A stretch of 64,000 nt of DNA from Flaveria trinervia (taxonomy: Eukaryota > Streptophyta > Magnoliopsida > Asterales > Asteraceae): contig CM046442.1 of assembly GCA_025506515.1 (NCBI GenBank), positions 59,815,376-59,879,375 on the forward strand. The letters are read 5' to 3'. Shown here in pieces: positions 31,697-41,950 of the stretch (position 1 is its first letter; the number at the start of each line of letters is the position of its first letter). The notes under the pieces are model-generated. The model did not search any database, had not been told where the DNA came from, and saw nothing but the letters and a program-made list of their open reading frames with translations. Both the position numbers and the translations under genes were made by a program.

Positions 31697-33230
31697 GAAA
31701 AACCTACTCAAAGTTTATCATCCCAATAGCTGATACCAGATATTTAAATCTCTGTTCATCAAAACCTTTTGTAAACACATTAGCATATTGTTCATTTGTG
31801 TGGACTTTGACTAGTTTAATTAATCATTTTTCAAAATTATCTCTAATTAAATGATACCTGATGTTGATGTGTTTGGTCCTTGAGTGCTGCACAGGATTCT
31901 CTATGATTAAGATAGCACTGTTGGTATCTATGTGAATGCTTGTCTCCTTGAAGTTTAATCCATAGTCAAGCATCTGATTTTGATTCCAAAGCACTTGAGC
32001 ACAGCAGCTTGTAGCAGTAATGTATTCAGCTTTAGTAGTTGATGCAGAGATACATGATTGTTTCTTGCATTGCCATTAGACAACCATCCACCAAGAAACT
32101 CACATCCCCCAAATGTAGACTTTGCATTCATGTTGCAAACACCATAATCACTATCTGTATAAGTATACAGATTGAAGTCAGGGTTCTTAGGATACCACAT
32201 ACCAAATGTTAAAGCACCTTTGAGGTATCTTAGAATCCTTTTGATAGTGATAAGGTGAGACATCTTAGGGTTAGCTTGATATCTTGCATAAATACATGTA
32301 GCAAACATGATATCAGGCCTTCTAGCAGTAAGATACATAAGAGACCCAATCATAGCTCTGTGTAAGTATTCATCTACACACTCCCCCTTAAGATCAGGTC
32401 CAAGGGAGTGTTTTCTAGCTATGTGTGTATTAGCAATCTTACAATCAGTTATGTTGAACCTCTTAAGTATGTCTTGAACATACTTTAATTGAATAATGAA
32501 GATGGCATCTTTAACTTGCTTCACTTGAATTCCCAGGAAGAAATTGAGTTCCCCCATGGCACTCATTTTAAATCTGTCCTTCATCAGCTTCTCAAAGTCT
32601 TTGTAGAGCCTTGGATTAGTTAAACCAAAGATGATCTCATCTACATATACTTGAACTAGCAGTATGTCATTTTCTTGTCCTTTGATGAAGAGTTCCATCT
32701 ATAGTACCCCTCCTGTATCCATGTCTGTAGACATATTGAGATACAGTCTCATACCACTTCCTGGGTGCCTGCTGCAACCCATGAAGAGCTTTGTCAAACT
32801 TGCAAACATAATCAGGATGATCAGGATCTGCAAAACCAGGTGGTTGTTTGACATACACCTCTTCATCAATCACTCCATAAAGAAAAGCACACTTCACATC
32901 AAGTTGATAGACCTTGATGTTTTTGGATGCAGCAAATCCCAGGAATATCCTAACAGCTTCTTGTCTTGCTACTGAAGCAAAGACATCAGTGTAGTCAATC
33001 ACTTCTTCTTGTGTGTATCCTTGAAGAACTAGTCTAGTTTAATTCTTGATGATAATGCCCCTATCATCCTTCTTGTTCCTAAACACCCATTTGGTTCAAA
33101 TGGTAGTCTTCCCATAAGGAAGAGGACAATGGTTTCAAACTTTTTGTCTTTTAAATTGAAGCAACTCCTATTGCATGGCTTCAACCCAACTTCCATCCTT
33201 CAGGGCGTTATCAAGTTTCTTTGGATCTAT
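31697..33230 (-). pseudogene. D4 reverse transcriptase and RNase H
   Basis: RT starts near 33230 with the Leu-Lys-Asp-Gly-Ser-Trp-Val-Glu-Ala-Met block; four stops occur before 33003. Two open parts follow: 32667-33002 (Leu-Asp-Val-Lys-Cys-Ala-Phe-Leu-Tyr-Gly) and 31955-32698, 247 aa. The RT box at about 32640 reads Tyr-Val-Asp-Glu instead of Tyr-Val-Asp-Asp. RNase H has Thr-Asp-Ser-Asp-Tyr near 32155, then shifts frame, and the final part ends at about 31697 (Phe-Thr-Lys-Gly-Phe-Asp-Glu-Gln-Arg-Phe). Catalytically dead. Confidence 0.85.
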
Positions 33231-33371
33231 CTAGGATAAGAAACAAGAGTGAAGAAGAACATTTTCTTCATAGGTTTGTCCTCTTCTTCTTTCCCGTGTG
33301 TCGACATCTCCAAAGATGTTTATGGTGAGGTAAGACTTGTGGATCCTTAACAGAGGGATCACAACAAGTTG

Positions 33372-34628
33372 CTAAGAGAGATCCATATTAGAGAAATTCA
33401 GATCTGGCATAGATGTTTCACCCACCACACCAACACACATATCAAGAGAAACTTCATCCAATGAGTGTTTGACGTCATTGATATTGTCATCTATGGAGTG
33501 GTTATCAGCGTCAAGAAATTCCTGATCACTGTCACCACCTCTATTATTTTCTTCTACATTTGAAGTATCTTTATCCGGTTGTGGAGCCTTTGAGATAGAA
33601 TTTGAAGGCATCCTAGACGTATCAACTGAGTTTGTCATTGTGGTGCTGATAGACACTTCATTTGCAAAAGTAGTTACAACTGGAGCTGAAGATGTGTTAC
33701 TTGAATGTCTTCTCAGCTCAAATCTTAGATCAGGATCACCTATTGATAAGATATCTACAGATCCTGAAACAATCTCACAAGATTTGTTAAAATAGTTGGT
33801 AACTAAATCAAGATCAAACAACCAATCCGGACCAGAACTAGCCACACAGGGTGAGTGTTCATTGAAAGTCACATTGGCTGACTCCTCAACAATTCTAGTT
33901 TTGAGATTGTATACTCTATAAGCCTTAGCTTGGGAAGAGCATCCAATAAAGTGTCCATCATCTAATTTCTTAGCAAATTTGGCAATTTGATCCTTGGTAT
34001 TCAAGATGGTGCAAGGACATCCAAATGACCTAAGAAAGCCAATGAAAGGTTTCCTCTTGTGCCAAAGTTCATAACCAGTCTTGCCATGAGTCTTAACAAC
34101 TAAAACTCTATTTTGCACATAGCAGGTAGTGTTGACTGCCTCTGCCGAGAAGGTGATGGGCAGCTTAGAGTCAAACAACATGGTTCTTGCAGCTTCAATC
34201 AGTGTCATGTTTCTCCTCCTAGGAGCACTGTATTGTCTTGTAATACCTTTTTCATCACGAAATGTATCAAGGATTTGGTTCTTAAATTCAGTTCCTTGAT
34301 CACATCTTATGGTTTTGACCTTGTGATCAGATTGATTCTCAATCTTTAGGATGAAATTCTTTAGAATCTCAGGAGTCTCATCCTTAGTTCTAAGGAAGAA
34401 GACCCAAGTGAATCTTGTAAAGTCATTTGTGATCACTAAACAATAAGAGGTCCCTCCTAGACTCATTACACTGGTGGGACCAAAGAGATCCATATGTAAC
34501 AAGTGTTGGGGTGTAATGATGGAGTTTTTTTTCCTTAGGCTTGTGAGATACCTTATGTCGCTTCCCTTGAGGCAGGCAACACAATGGACATCACTTGTAA
34601 ACTCTTTCTTTGGCATTAGAGTTACCAA
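33372..34628 (-). CDS. D4 integrase, open frame of 418 aa lacking the catalytic Glu
   Basis: The longest open frame of the window. It begins within the pre-integrase zinc region (Cys-Val-Ala-Cys near residue 17), has the first Asp in His-Met-Asp-Leu-Phe-Gly-Pro and the second in Arg-Cys-Asp-Gln-Gly-Thr-Glu-Phe. The third catalytic residue is missing: about 10 codons that normally hold the Gln-Asn-Gly-Val-x-Glu-Arg block are deleted in frame between Ser-Ala-Pro-Arg and Arg-Arg-Asn (about 34220). After the core come Pro-Phe-Ile-Gly-Phe and Gly-Pro-Asp-Trp-Leu-Phe-Asp, then the hinge. It is part of a polyprotein; the ATG is internal. Confidence 0.85.
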   Translation of the reverse strand: MVTLMPKKEFTSDVHCVACLKGSDIRYLTSLRKKNSIITPQHLLHMDLFGPTSVMSLGGTSYCLVITNDFTRFTWVFFLRTKDETPEILKNFILKIENQSDHKVKTIRCDQGTEFKNQILDTFRDEKGITRQYSAPRRRNMTLIEAARTMLFDSKLPITFSAEAVNTTCYVQNRVLVVKTHGKTGYELWHKRKPFIGFLRSFGCPCTILNTKDQIAKFAKKLDDGHFIGCSSQAKAYRVYNLKTRIVEESANVTFNEHSPCVASSGPDWLFDLDLVTNYFNKSCEIVSGSVDILSIGDPDLRFELRRHSSNTSSAPVVTTFANEVSISTTMTNSVDTSRMPSNSISKAPQPDKDTSNVEENNRGGDSDQEFLDADNHSIDDNINDVKHSLDEVSLDMCVGVVGETSMPDLNFSNMDLS

Positions 34629-35131
34629 TCATTCTTAATTAGTTTATTCATGTTTTTAATGTTTACATGGCACTTTCTTTAATGCCATAGGAAAGACTCA
34701 TCACTATTGGATTTAGATAGAAAGCATTAAACTTCTCCAGAGGGAGATGTTTCTTGCAAGTCCATCTTGTACATGTTTCCTTTCCTCGGGGCACTAAGCA
34801 GAATATGCTCATGAGGAATAACAACCCTGAGCTTGAGAACAATGCACTCATGCTAAGTAAAGAGCATGTTATGACTCTGATCACAAAATTAGGATACACT
34901 CAGAAGATTGTACCCAAGATCTTTTACAAAGTTTACCTTTTCAATGCTGAGCTTACCATTTGTGACCTTGCCCCTTCCAGAAATGTAACCACCTTCATTT
35001 CCTGCAAAAGCAATTGGCCCTCCATCAATCCTTTTAGAGTTCTGTAGTAGTGATATATTGCCTGTCATATGCCTGGAACAACCACTATCAATGATCCAGA
35101 CATTGATGTTTGTCTTGAGCTGTCCCTGCAC
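34629..35131 (-). pseudogene. D4 aspartic protease and pre-integrase region
   Basis: Open frame 34889-35131: Ile-Ile-Asp-Ser-Gly-Cys-Ser-Arg-His-Met-Thr-Gly is the Copia protease signature, ending Asn-Leu-Leu-Ser-Val-Ser. The pre-integrase His/His part (34640-34880) is shifted out of frame. The protease processes the polyprotein. Confidence 0.85.
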
Positions 35132-35750
35132 AAAGAAAATGATTAGTTACATTTAGAAACCCAAGCCTTAATTGTCTTGGGCCCACTAAGAGAAACAAAA
35201 GGTAATAAAACAGCAATAGATCCTATAGTAGTGCTTGAAGGATGTTGAGCTATTGTTGTTGTAGAACTTCCAGTCAGTTGGTGTTTATTTGACTTCCACA
35301 CCACCTTTGGAAGTTTGGACTTGACCTTCAACACTTCGGAAGCTTTTGATGCTTCGGAAGTTTTGATGACTGGACCTTCGAAAGATTCTGCTGACACTAC
35401 AGCAGACTTTAGTGCTTCGGAAGTATTCCTTCCTTCCGAGACCAAATTTTCCACTTGCCTTCTTAGTTTTTGAGATTCCGAAGGAAACAATTTTCCTTCT
35501 GAAGCTTGAATCTTCTTGGAACTCTTGGGTTCCTAGTCCTGGTCATGTGAAGAGTACCTTTAGGATTGTATGGACAATCCTTAGCAAGATGAGTAGTACT
35601 TTCACACATGACACACTCCTTTTTCTTCTTCCCAAGAGCTTTTTGCTGAGAACAAGACTGACTTTGATCACATCCCTTCTCCACCTTCATCTTTGCAGAT
35701 GCTGAGATAGTCCTTTTGGGCTGAGGACTGTTTTTGGAGCTGGATGGTCC
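35132..35750 (-). pseudogene. D4 gag-pol spacer with second zinc knuckle
   Basis: Frame 35463-35690 has Cys-Val-Met-Cys-Glu-Ser-Thr-Thr-His-Leu-Ala-Lys-Asp-Cys, an intact CCHC box. Frame 35143-35490 is Ser/Glu/Ala/Lys-rich with repeated (Thr/Ala)-Ser-Glu-(Ala/Val), each written with CTTCCGAAG-like DNA at 35334, 35352 and 35415: the same 9-mer as in the LTRs, here inside coding sequence. Confidence 0.75.
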
Positions 35751-37773
35751 AGGTTATGTAGCAATGGTACATAACAAATCAGACTTCTTCTTGATGCTGA
35801 GATGATTTGAACATGAACCTGAACTCTTAGTAAAAGAGTTTAGGTTGATGTCTTCAGTCTTCACTATTTCAAACTAGTAGAGATAAAAACTTGTTTCTGT
35901 TTGGAGTCAAAAGTAGGCTTGATCTCTTAATCCTTCCTTGCTTTTCTTTTGCTTTTTCTGATCAAGTTCTTCCTTATTGACTTGGTCATCACAGTATTCT
36001 TCTTCTCCTCAAAAGGATAGTGGCCCTTCTTATAATCCTCCTTTTCACCCTTCCCAGAGGAATTCTTCACTATCACTTCTTCATCCACTTCACTTAAAGG
36101 GTCTATGAGAGGAAGCTCATCTTCACAAGTTCCACACCTGGGTGATCTTACAGACAAGATTGTGTGTGGAGGAGCTATCTCATTAGAACCCAGTCCCTGC
36201 TTCTTTTGATAGCACGCCTTGTTGTGCAGGGTTGAGGATATCATGTTCTTGAAGGTCTCTTCTTCAAGAACACACTTTTCTGTCCTAGCTTTGCTGATCA
36301 CAAGCTCAGCCTAGCACTCAGTCAGCTTAGTTATGAGATCCTTGATCTGAGTCCTAAAATTTGTATGCTCATGTTTTAGAATTGAAATTGATTTCTCTAA
36401 GTCCTCTATCTTTAGTTTATTATCATTTTTAGACTTTTTAAAATTATCTTCTAATATGTTTAAGGACTCAAGATCAGATCTCATTTCTAAGTTGTAGGAC
36501 ATGTATCTGTTAACTTTAGCAATGCATTTAGGGGTACAGAGATGTTCCACCTGAAAGCTCCAGTCAAAGCCTCCTTCTTCAATAACAACTTCAGCTTACT
36601 GCTTGGCTTCTCATTCTAGGTAGCCTTGTCAGTGTAGTTTGGTATGGCTTGTGCTTGGCCACCTTTTGTTCTTGGTGCCTTACACTCCCTAGCAAAGTGA
36701 CCCATCAAGTTACAGTTGTAACACTTGACTTTGCTTTTGTCCAGTCCAAACTTTCCACTGGTTGCATTACTGGGGAACTTCCTTTCAGTCCGCTTGTAGA
36801 ACTTCTTGGCTCTATGAGTGAGAAGAGCCATTTGCTGAACTATTTCCATGTAGTCCAGATCATCTGGATGGATACAGTCCAGGTCTTCAAGGGTGAAAGA
36901 GAGCTGTCAGAACTTTCATTAGAAGACATAAAGGCTTGAGAAGAACTTGTCTCTTGGAATGGGCTTCCTTGAGTGTAGTTCTCCCTTGCTGTCTCAGGGA
37001 TGGTGATGAAAGGACACTTTTGTGAGTTGTCAGGGTAGCATATGAGATGATGTTGCCTTTCAACTACATGAAGGGCTGGACCCATTTGATTGTTGGAGTT
37101 TCCAGATGAACCTTGCATGTTCATCTAATCTGGTAGCCACTGAGAATTCCATACAACTCTGTCATAGTAAGAGTTTTCAGGTTCTTAGTTCTCTTGATAA
37201 CCACACAGTAGTATGTCCATTGCATAGGAAGTGAGGACATAAACTTCCTTAAAATGTCTCTATTCTCAAGAGCAACTCCTCCTTCCACAAGGGTATCCAC
37301 AATCTAAACATACCTGAAATATTGCTAAGTCATGGTTTCACCTACTTTGAAGGTGAAATTTTCAAACTGCTGCTTGAGGAGATCTTTCTTGTTCTCCTTG
37401 GCTTCAGAGGAACCCTCATACATCAGTTTCAATGCATCCCATAGCTACTTAACTATTTTGCATTTCTTGAAACCTCTGTATATAGAGTTTGGAAGAGCAG
37501 TTAGAAGGGCTGTCATGACTTTCTAGTCAATCTCTACTCTCTTCCTATCCTCATCAGAGTAGTTAGCCATAGCCTTAGGGATCATACCACCACTAGTAGA
37601 AGAGGGGTGCTTGGTATGTAAGGTCCATTCTAAACAAACAACCATATTCTTGAACCTAAAGATCTGATGAAACCTTCCATTCTTTGGCACTAGGTGTCAA
37701 AGTCATCAAGAGTGATTAGTGGGGACTTGTTCATGGTTCAAGGTCCCATATCAGTTTTGGAAATGGATGCCAT
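35751..37773 (-). pseudogene. D4 gag
   Basis: The ATG at 37773 (Met-Ala-Ser-Ile-Ser-Lys) is followed by the UBN2 region (37700-37130, many stops). Frame 36840-37124 carries the linker. Frame 36616-36849 has the intact first knuckle Cys-Tyr-Asn-Cys-Asn-Leu-Met-Gly-His-Phe-Ala-Arg-Glu-Cys. Frame 36311-36550 is the coiled coil and 35927-36301 a Cys-Gly-Thr-Cys motif plus Lys-rich end. Gag forms the particle and binds RNA; at least six interruptions. Confidence 0.8.
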
Positions 37774-37857
37774 TTGAAAAGTTAAGTATGTGTGTATGTG
37801 AGGGATCTGAAGATGGTGAGATCTTATATCAAGAGCCTGGAATGCGCTCATTCCAAA

Positions 37858-38651
37858 TGTAGGACCGGTGAAGGGTGGTCAACTTACAACACAACCACAC
37901 AAAGAGGAGATTAACTTAGACTAATCAAACAGTGAAACTGGATTACCCATAATAGATGATACTAAGAACACAAGTAAGAGATGGAACAAGATAGCAAGAC
38001 ACAAGGAAATGGTTTTCAAGATTGCAGTATATTGCCTTCTCAAGTTCTATTCCAAGTGTTACAAAGCATAAAGGAAAGTTACAAGTACTTGAGATACATA
38101 TACTACATCCTATAGCCGGCTGTACTTTGATGGCCAGCTCGATACAATTGACTAGACATAACACAAAATCAATTGTAGAGTCAAAAGGCAGATTGGCTTT
38201 TGACTTGTGACTATGACATGCCATTGCTCGCATCCAAATATATTACAAAAAAGATAACGTACATGAAGTAGAAAGTTACAGACTCAAGACCTCAATGTAC
38301 AGTTACTAAAAGCATGGACCTTTTCACCAACTCATGCAAGTTGGTGACTTTATAGAGTTGCAGCGGAAAGGGGTCTAGCTTTTTGTAAAGTACATCAGAT
38401 AAAGCATGTATACTAAAAGTCTTTAGAAGAAATCTGTCTTCAAGAGTTGAGCTTCAGAAGACTTTGAAGCTTCAGAATACTTCATCTTTGGCTTCGGAAG
38501 ATATTGGTTTTGGCTTCAGAAGATTTCACACTTAGAGTATTTTCAGTTACATGTGTGAAACTTGCAAAGCATTCTTCTTCAATGTACTTGTGCAGCATGT
38601 AGGAGACTTGAAGTGTTTGGAGTTGCATCAGCCTTAACATGTATTCCTACA
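37858..38651 (-). repeat. D4 5' LTR
   Basis: Edges TGTAGGACCGG and TATTCCTACA. A degenerate primer site (minus strand TTTGGAATGAGCGC) lies directly after it at 37857. The 38420-38530 part carries the motif array, mostly with one mismatch. The right flank is Gypsy gag. Confidence 0.9.
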
Positions 38652-39310
38652 GTCGGGCTATCGGAAAAATGAGATGGTCGGAGCTGAATTGGTGATCGAG
38701 AAGTTCTGTCCTCATAGGGAAATGGATAAGGGGGAAAGAGAGTTCCTGTAGCTGGATGCGGGAACAATGACACATTAGCAGTACACCACCAAGTTCAATG
38801 AAATGGAACGACTGGTGCCGGATTAGGTGACACCTCTGTCACGAAAGATGAAGAGGTATTTCAGGGATTGCCGATGGATATCCGTAGGCATACGATCGAT
38901 GCCCGACAGAGCATGTTTAGGTCAGCGGTTGATTTGGCAGAGAGGTTGTATGATGAAAGAACTATGGTAGTGGTTGAAGGCAGCAAGGAAAGTGGTGGTG
39001 ATCGGAATTGGAATAGGAAGCGGGTTGGACGTGGTGGGGCTACTCCAAGAAACAAAGGTGCATGGGTGGACGACCGAGACGTGGTCACATCCGGTGCAGG
39101 GCTGAAAAGGTGTGGTAAGTGGGGATAGGAACACACCAGAGAGTGTAGATGGGGTTTGAACATGTGCTTCAAATATGGGAAGCCTGGCCATATAGTGAGG
39201 GAGTGTATGGCTAGGAGGTGTTTTAACGTGGCGGGAGGGCCACATGAGTAAGGACTATAAGAAGCCAAGGGCTGAAGGTTCAGGAGTGAAGAAGGCCAGA
39301 GGAGAAGGAT
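38652..39310 (+). pseudogene. G2 gag, C-terminal part
   Basis: It codes for the Gypsy gag block Glu-Arg-Glu-Phe-Leu ... Gln-Tyr-Thr-Thr-Lys-Phe-Asn-Glu-Met-Glu-Arg-Leu and a basic stretch (open 38868-39128). The knuckle near 39165 reads Cys-Phe-Lys-Tyr-Gly-Lys-Pro-Gly-His-Ile-Val-Arg-Glu-Cys: the second Cys is Tyr. Stops interrupt it. Confidence 0.8.
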
Positions 39311-39333
39311 AGAGGGTGAGCGCCTGAGCATTT

Positions 39334-39699
39334 ATGAGTACGTTTCCAGTAAACCAAACTTTAGCCTCTGTGTTATTTGATTCTGGTGCTAGTAAAAGTT
39401 TTATTTCTGCTGCTTTTGGTGCTAAACTGCTTGTTAGTAGTAGGAGTGTAGATGCGCCCTTTGATGTAAAAACCGCCATAGGTAAGTCTAGTAGGATTTC
39501 TGAGATGATAGAAGGTTGTGACATAGAATTAGAAGGTCACAAGTTTCCTGTTAGACCATTCGTGATGACCTTAGGCGGGTTCGATGTAGTCCTAGGAATG
39601 GATTGGTTGGTGGACTACGAGGCGAACATTGTGTGTTGCAAGAAGATGTTTCATTTGACAGCGCCTGACGGGAGTTTGGTGACGGTTTATGGTGATTGA
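39334..39699 (+). CDS. G2 aspartic protease, open frame of 121 aa
   Basis: Contains Leu-Phe-Asp-Ser-Gly-Ala-Ser-Lys-Ser-Phe-Ile-Ser (active site at about residue 16) and Val-Val-Leu-Gly-Met-Asp-Trp-Leu (flap and C-terminal region near residue 86), the pattern of Gypsy retropepsins. The domain appears complete and its active Asp is kept. A stop at 39697 cuts it from RT. It matures the polyprotein. Confidence 0.85.
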   Translation: MSTFPVNQTLASVLFDSGASKSFISAAFGAKLLVSSRSVDAPFDVKTAIGKSSRISEMIEGCDIELEGHKFPVRPFVMTLGGFDVVLGMDWLVDYEANIVCCKKMFHLTAPDGSLVTVYGD

Positions 39700-40786
39700 G
39701 TTACTACGATTCCGAAAATGATTTCGATGGCGGTGATGGGAAAGTGCATGAGGCGTGGATGTAGCGCCTACTTGGCCTATGTAAAGGATGTGGATACGCC
39801 AACACCACAACTATCCGATGTACCGGTTGTGTGTGACATTCTACATGTATTTCCCGAAGACTTACTAGGAGTGCCACTTGACCGGGAGATAGAGTTTTAG
39901 ATTGACTTGATACTAGGTGCCCAACCTGTTGCTAAGGCACCGTATCGGTTGGCTCCGAATAAGATGAAGGAGTTCATGGAGCAACTATAGAAGTTACTTG
40001 ATAAGGGGTTCATTGAACCGAGTATTTCTCCTTGGGGTGCTCCTGTATTATTTGTGAAGAAGAAAGATGGTAGCATGAGGATGTGTATCAACTACCGTGA
40101 GCTGAATAATTTGATGGTAAAGAATAGATACCCGTTACTGAGAATTGATGATTTGTTTGATCAGCTTCAGGGTGCCAGTTGGTTCTCAAGAATAGACCTT
40201 CGATCTAACTACCATCAGCTGAATGTTAAGGAGCAAGATATTCCTAAAACAACTTTCTGCACGCGTTATGGACACTACGAGTTTCTCGTTATGTCATTCG
40301 GTTTAACCAACGTGTCAGCTGCTTTTATGGACTTAATCATCGAGTGTGTGAGCTGATGTTAGATAAATTAGTGATTGTATTTATTAATGATATCCTGATT
40401 TATTCGAAGAGCTAGAATACGCATGCCGGTCACATTTGAGAGTTGTTAGAGACGTTAAGAAGGGAGAAGTTGTATGCCAAGTTCTCCAAGTGCGCATTCT
40501 GGCTACGTGAGGTTCAGGGCTTGGGTCATGTAGTGAATCCCGAGGGGATTATGGTGGCCCCGGGAAAAGTGGAGGCGGTGATGCAATGGAAGAGTCCGAA
40601 GACGCCAACCGAGATTCGTAGTTTCTTGGGTTGGCGGACTACTATAGAAGACTCATTCAAGACTTCTCTAAGATAGCTTCTCTGTTGACTAAGTTGACCC
40701 AGAAAGATGTAAAGTTTGTATGGGGTCAAGCTCAAGAGAAGGTGTTCGAGGAGTTAACGGCGAGGTTAACTCAAACTCCGGTCTTA
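39700..40786 (+). pseudogene. G2 reverse transcriptase, copy 1
   Basis: The RT start block (Phe-Pro-Glu-Asp-Leu ... Pro-Tyr-Arg-Leu-Ala-Pro) lies at 39855-39960 with two stops. The open part 40054-40356 runs from Lys-Asp-Gly-Ser-Met-Arg-Met-Cys to Phe-Gly-Leu-Thr-Asn. The catalytic box at about 40383 reads Phe-Ile-Asn-Asp: the first Asp is Asn. The frame continues to the connection domain and then jumps back at 40786 into a second RT copy. Confidence 0.9.
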
Positions 40787-41520
40787 TTTGTGAAGAAGAA
40801 GTACGGTAGCATGAGAATGTGTATAGACTATAGTGAGCTGAATAAGCTGGTAGTGAAGAATCGGTACCCCTTACCGAGAATTGATGATCTATTTGATCAG
40901 CTTCAGGGTGCCAGCTAGTTTTCAAGGATAGACCTTTGATTTGGTTACCATTAGCTAAAGGTTAAGGAGCAAGATATTCCTAAAACAGCTTTTCACACAC
41001 GTTATGGACATTACGAGTTTCTCGTTTTCTCATTCGGTTTACCAACACGCCAGCTGCTTTTATGGATTTGATGAATTGAGTGTGTCGGCCAATGTTGGAT
41101 AAATCAATGATTGTGTTTATCGATGATATCCTGATTTATTCAAAGAGCGAGGAGGGGCATGCAGGACACATTCGGGAGGGCTGGAGACCTAGAGGTGGGA
41201 GAAGTTGTATGCCAAGTTCTCAAAGTGCGTGTTCTGGTTGTGTGATGTTCAGTTCTTAGGTCACGTGGTGAATCCCGAGGGAATTATGGTAGACCCGGCA
41301 AAGGTGGAGGTGGTGATGCGATGGAAGTCTCCAAAGACACCATCCAAGATTTGTAGTTTCTTGGGTTTGGCGGGCTATTATAGAAGATTCATTCAAGACT
41401 TCTCTAAGTTTGCTTCCCCACTAACTAAGTTGACCCGGAAGGATGTAAAGTTTGTATGTCTTTAAGTTCAAGAGAAGGCATTTGAGGAGTTAAATGCGAG
41501 GTTGACTCAAGCTCCTGTCT
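40787..41520 (+). pseudogene. G2 reverse transcriptase, copy 2 (tandem duplicate)
   Basis: This repeats 40051-40786 with a period of 736 bp: from Phe-Val-Lys-Lys-Lys to the Gln-Glu-Lys-Ala-Phe-Glu-Glu-Leu block. The catalytic box Phe-Ile-Asp-Asp (about 41121) is intact in this copy, but stops occur at 40918, 40939 and 41464. It continues into RNase H. The copies differ at many sites, so the duplication is old. Confidence 0.9.
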
Positions 41521-41950
41521 TGTTGTTACCCGATGGAAGCGAGGATCTAGTGGTTTATTCCGATGCTTCCTATTTGGAGCTGGGATGTGTGTTGATGAAG
41601 AGAGGAAAGGTTATAGCCTATGCATCCCGACAGTTGAAAGTTCAAGAGGTTAATTATCCTACTCATGTCTTGGAGCTAGCAGCCGTGGTCTTTGCATTAC
41701 AGATTTGGAGGCACTACCTGTTTGGGACGAAGTGAACCATATTCACTGACCACAAGAGCTTGAAGTACTTCTTCAAGCAGAAAGACCTGAATATGAGGTA
41801 GGGGAGATGGTTAGAACTGATAAATGATTATAATTACGAGATCAATTACCATCCGGGCAAAGCCAAGGTGGTGGCGGATGCCTTTAGTCGAAAGGTGAGA
41901 CCCAAGCTGATTCGAGTGAAGGCATATCAGTTGGTTATGACCTCTGAGGT
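41521..41950 (+). pseudogene. G2 RNase H
   Basis: The open part 41502-41735 has Tyr-Ser-Asp-Ala-Ser and Leu-Glu-Leu-Ala-Ala-Val, including catalytic Asp and Glu. A stop at 41733 precedes Phe-Thr-Asp-His-Lys-Ser-Leu-Lys-Tyr. RNase H removes template RNA during cDNA synthesis. Confidence 0.85.

Larger units (their letters stand above)
26445..38651 (-). mobile_element. D4: long SIRE-like Copia element with env-like region
   Basis: On the minus strand: 5' LTR (38651-37858), primer site, gag, protease, integrase, RT, RNase H, spacer with motif array and TATA box, env-like region, 3' LTR (27240-26445). At 12.2 kb it is the most complete element here. LTR identity is high by eye. The flanks do not match (GACTC left, GTCGG right), and the left neighbour is an A gag while the right neighbour is a Gypsy gag. 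This suggests recombination between two D copies or a later deletion. Confidence 0.8.

Noticed and set aside
38861..39331. 156-codon minus-strand frame
   Set aside because: Antisense of G2 gag; the gag reading on the plus strand has recognisable family blocks.
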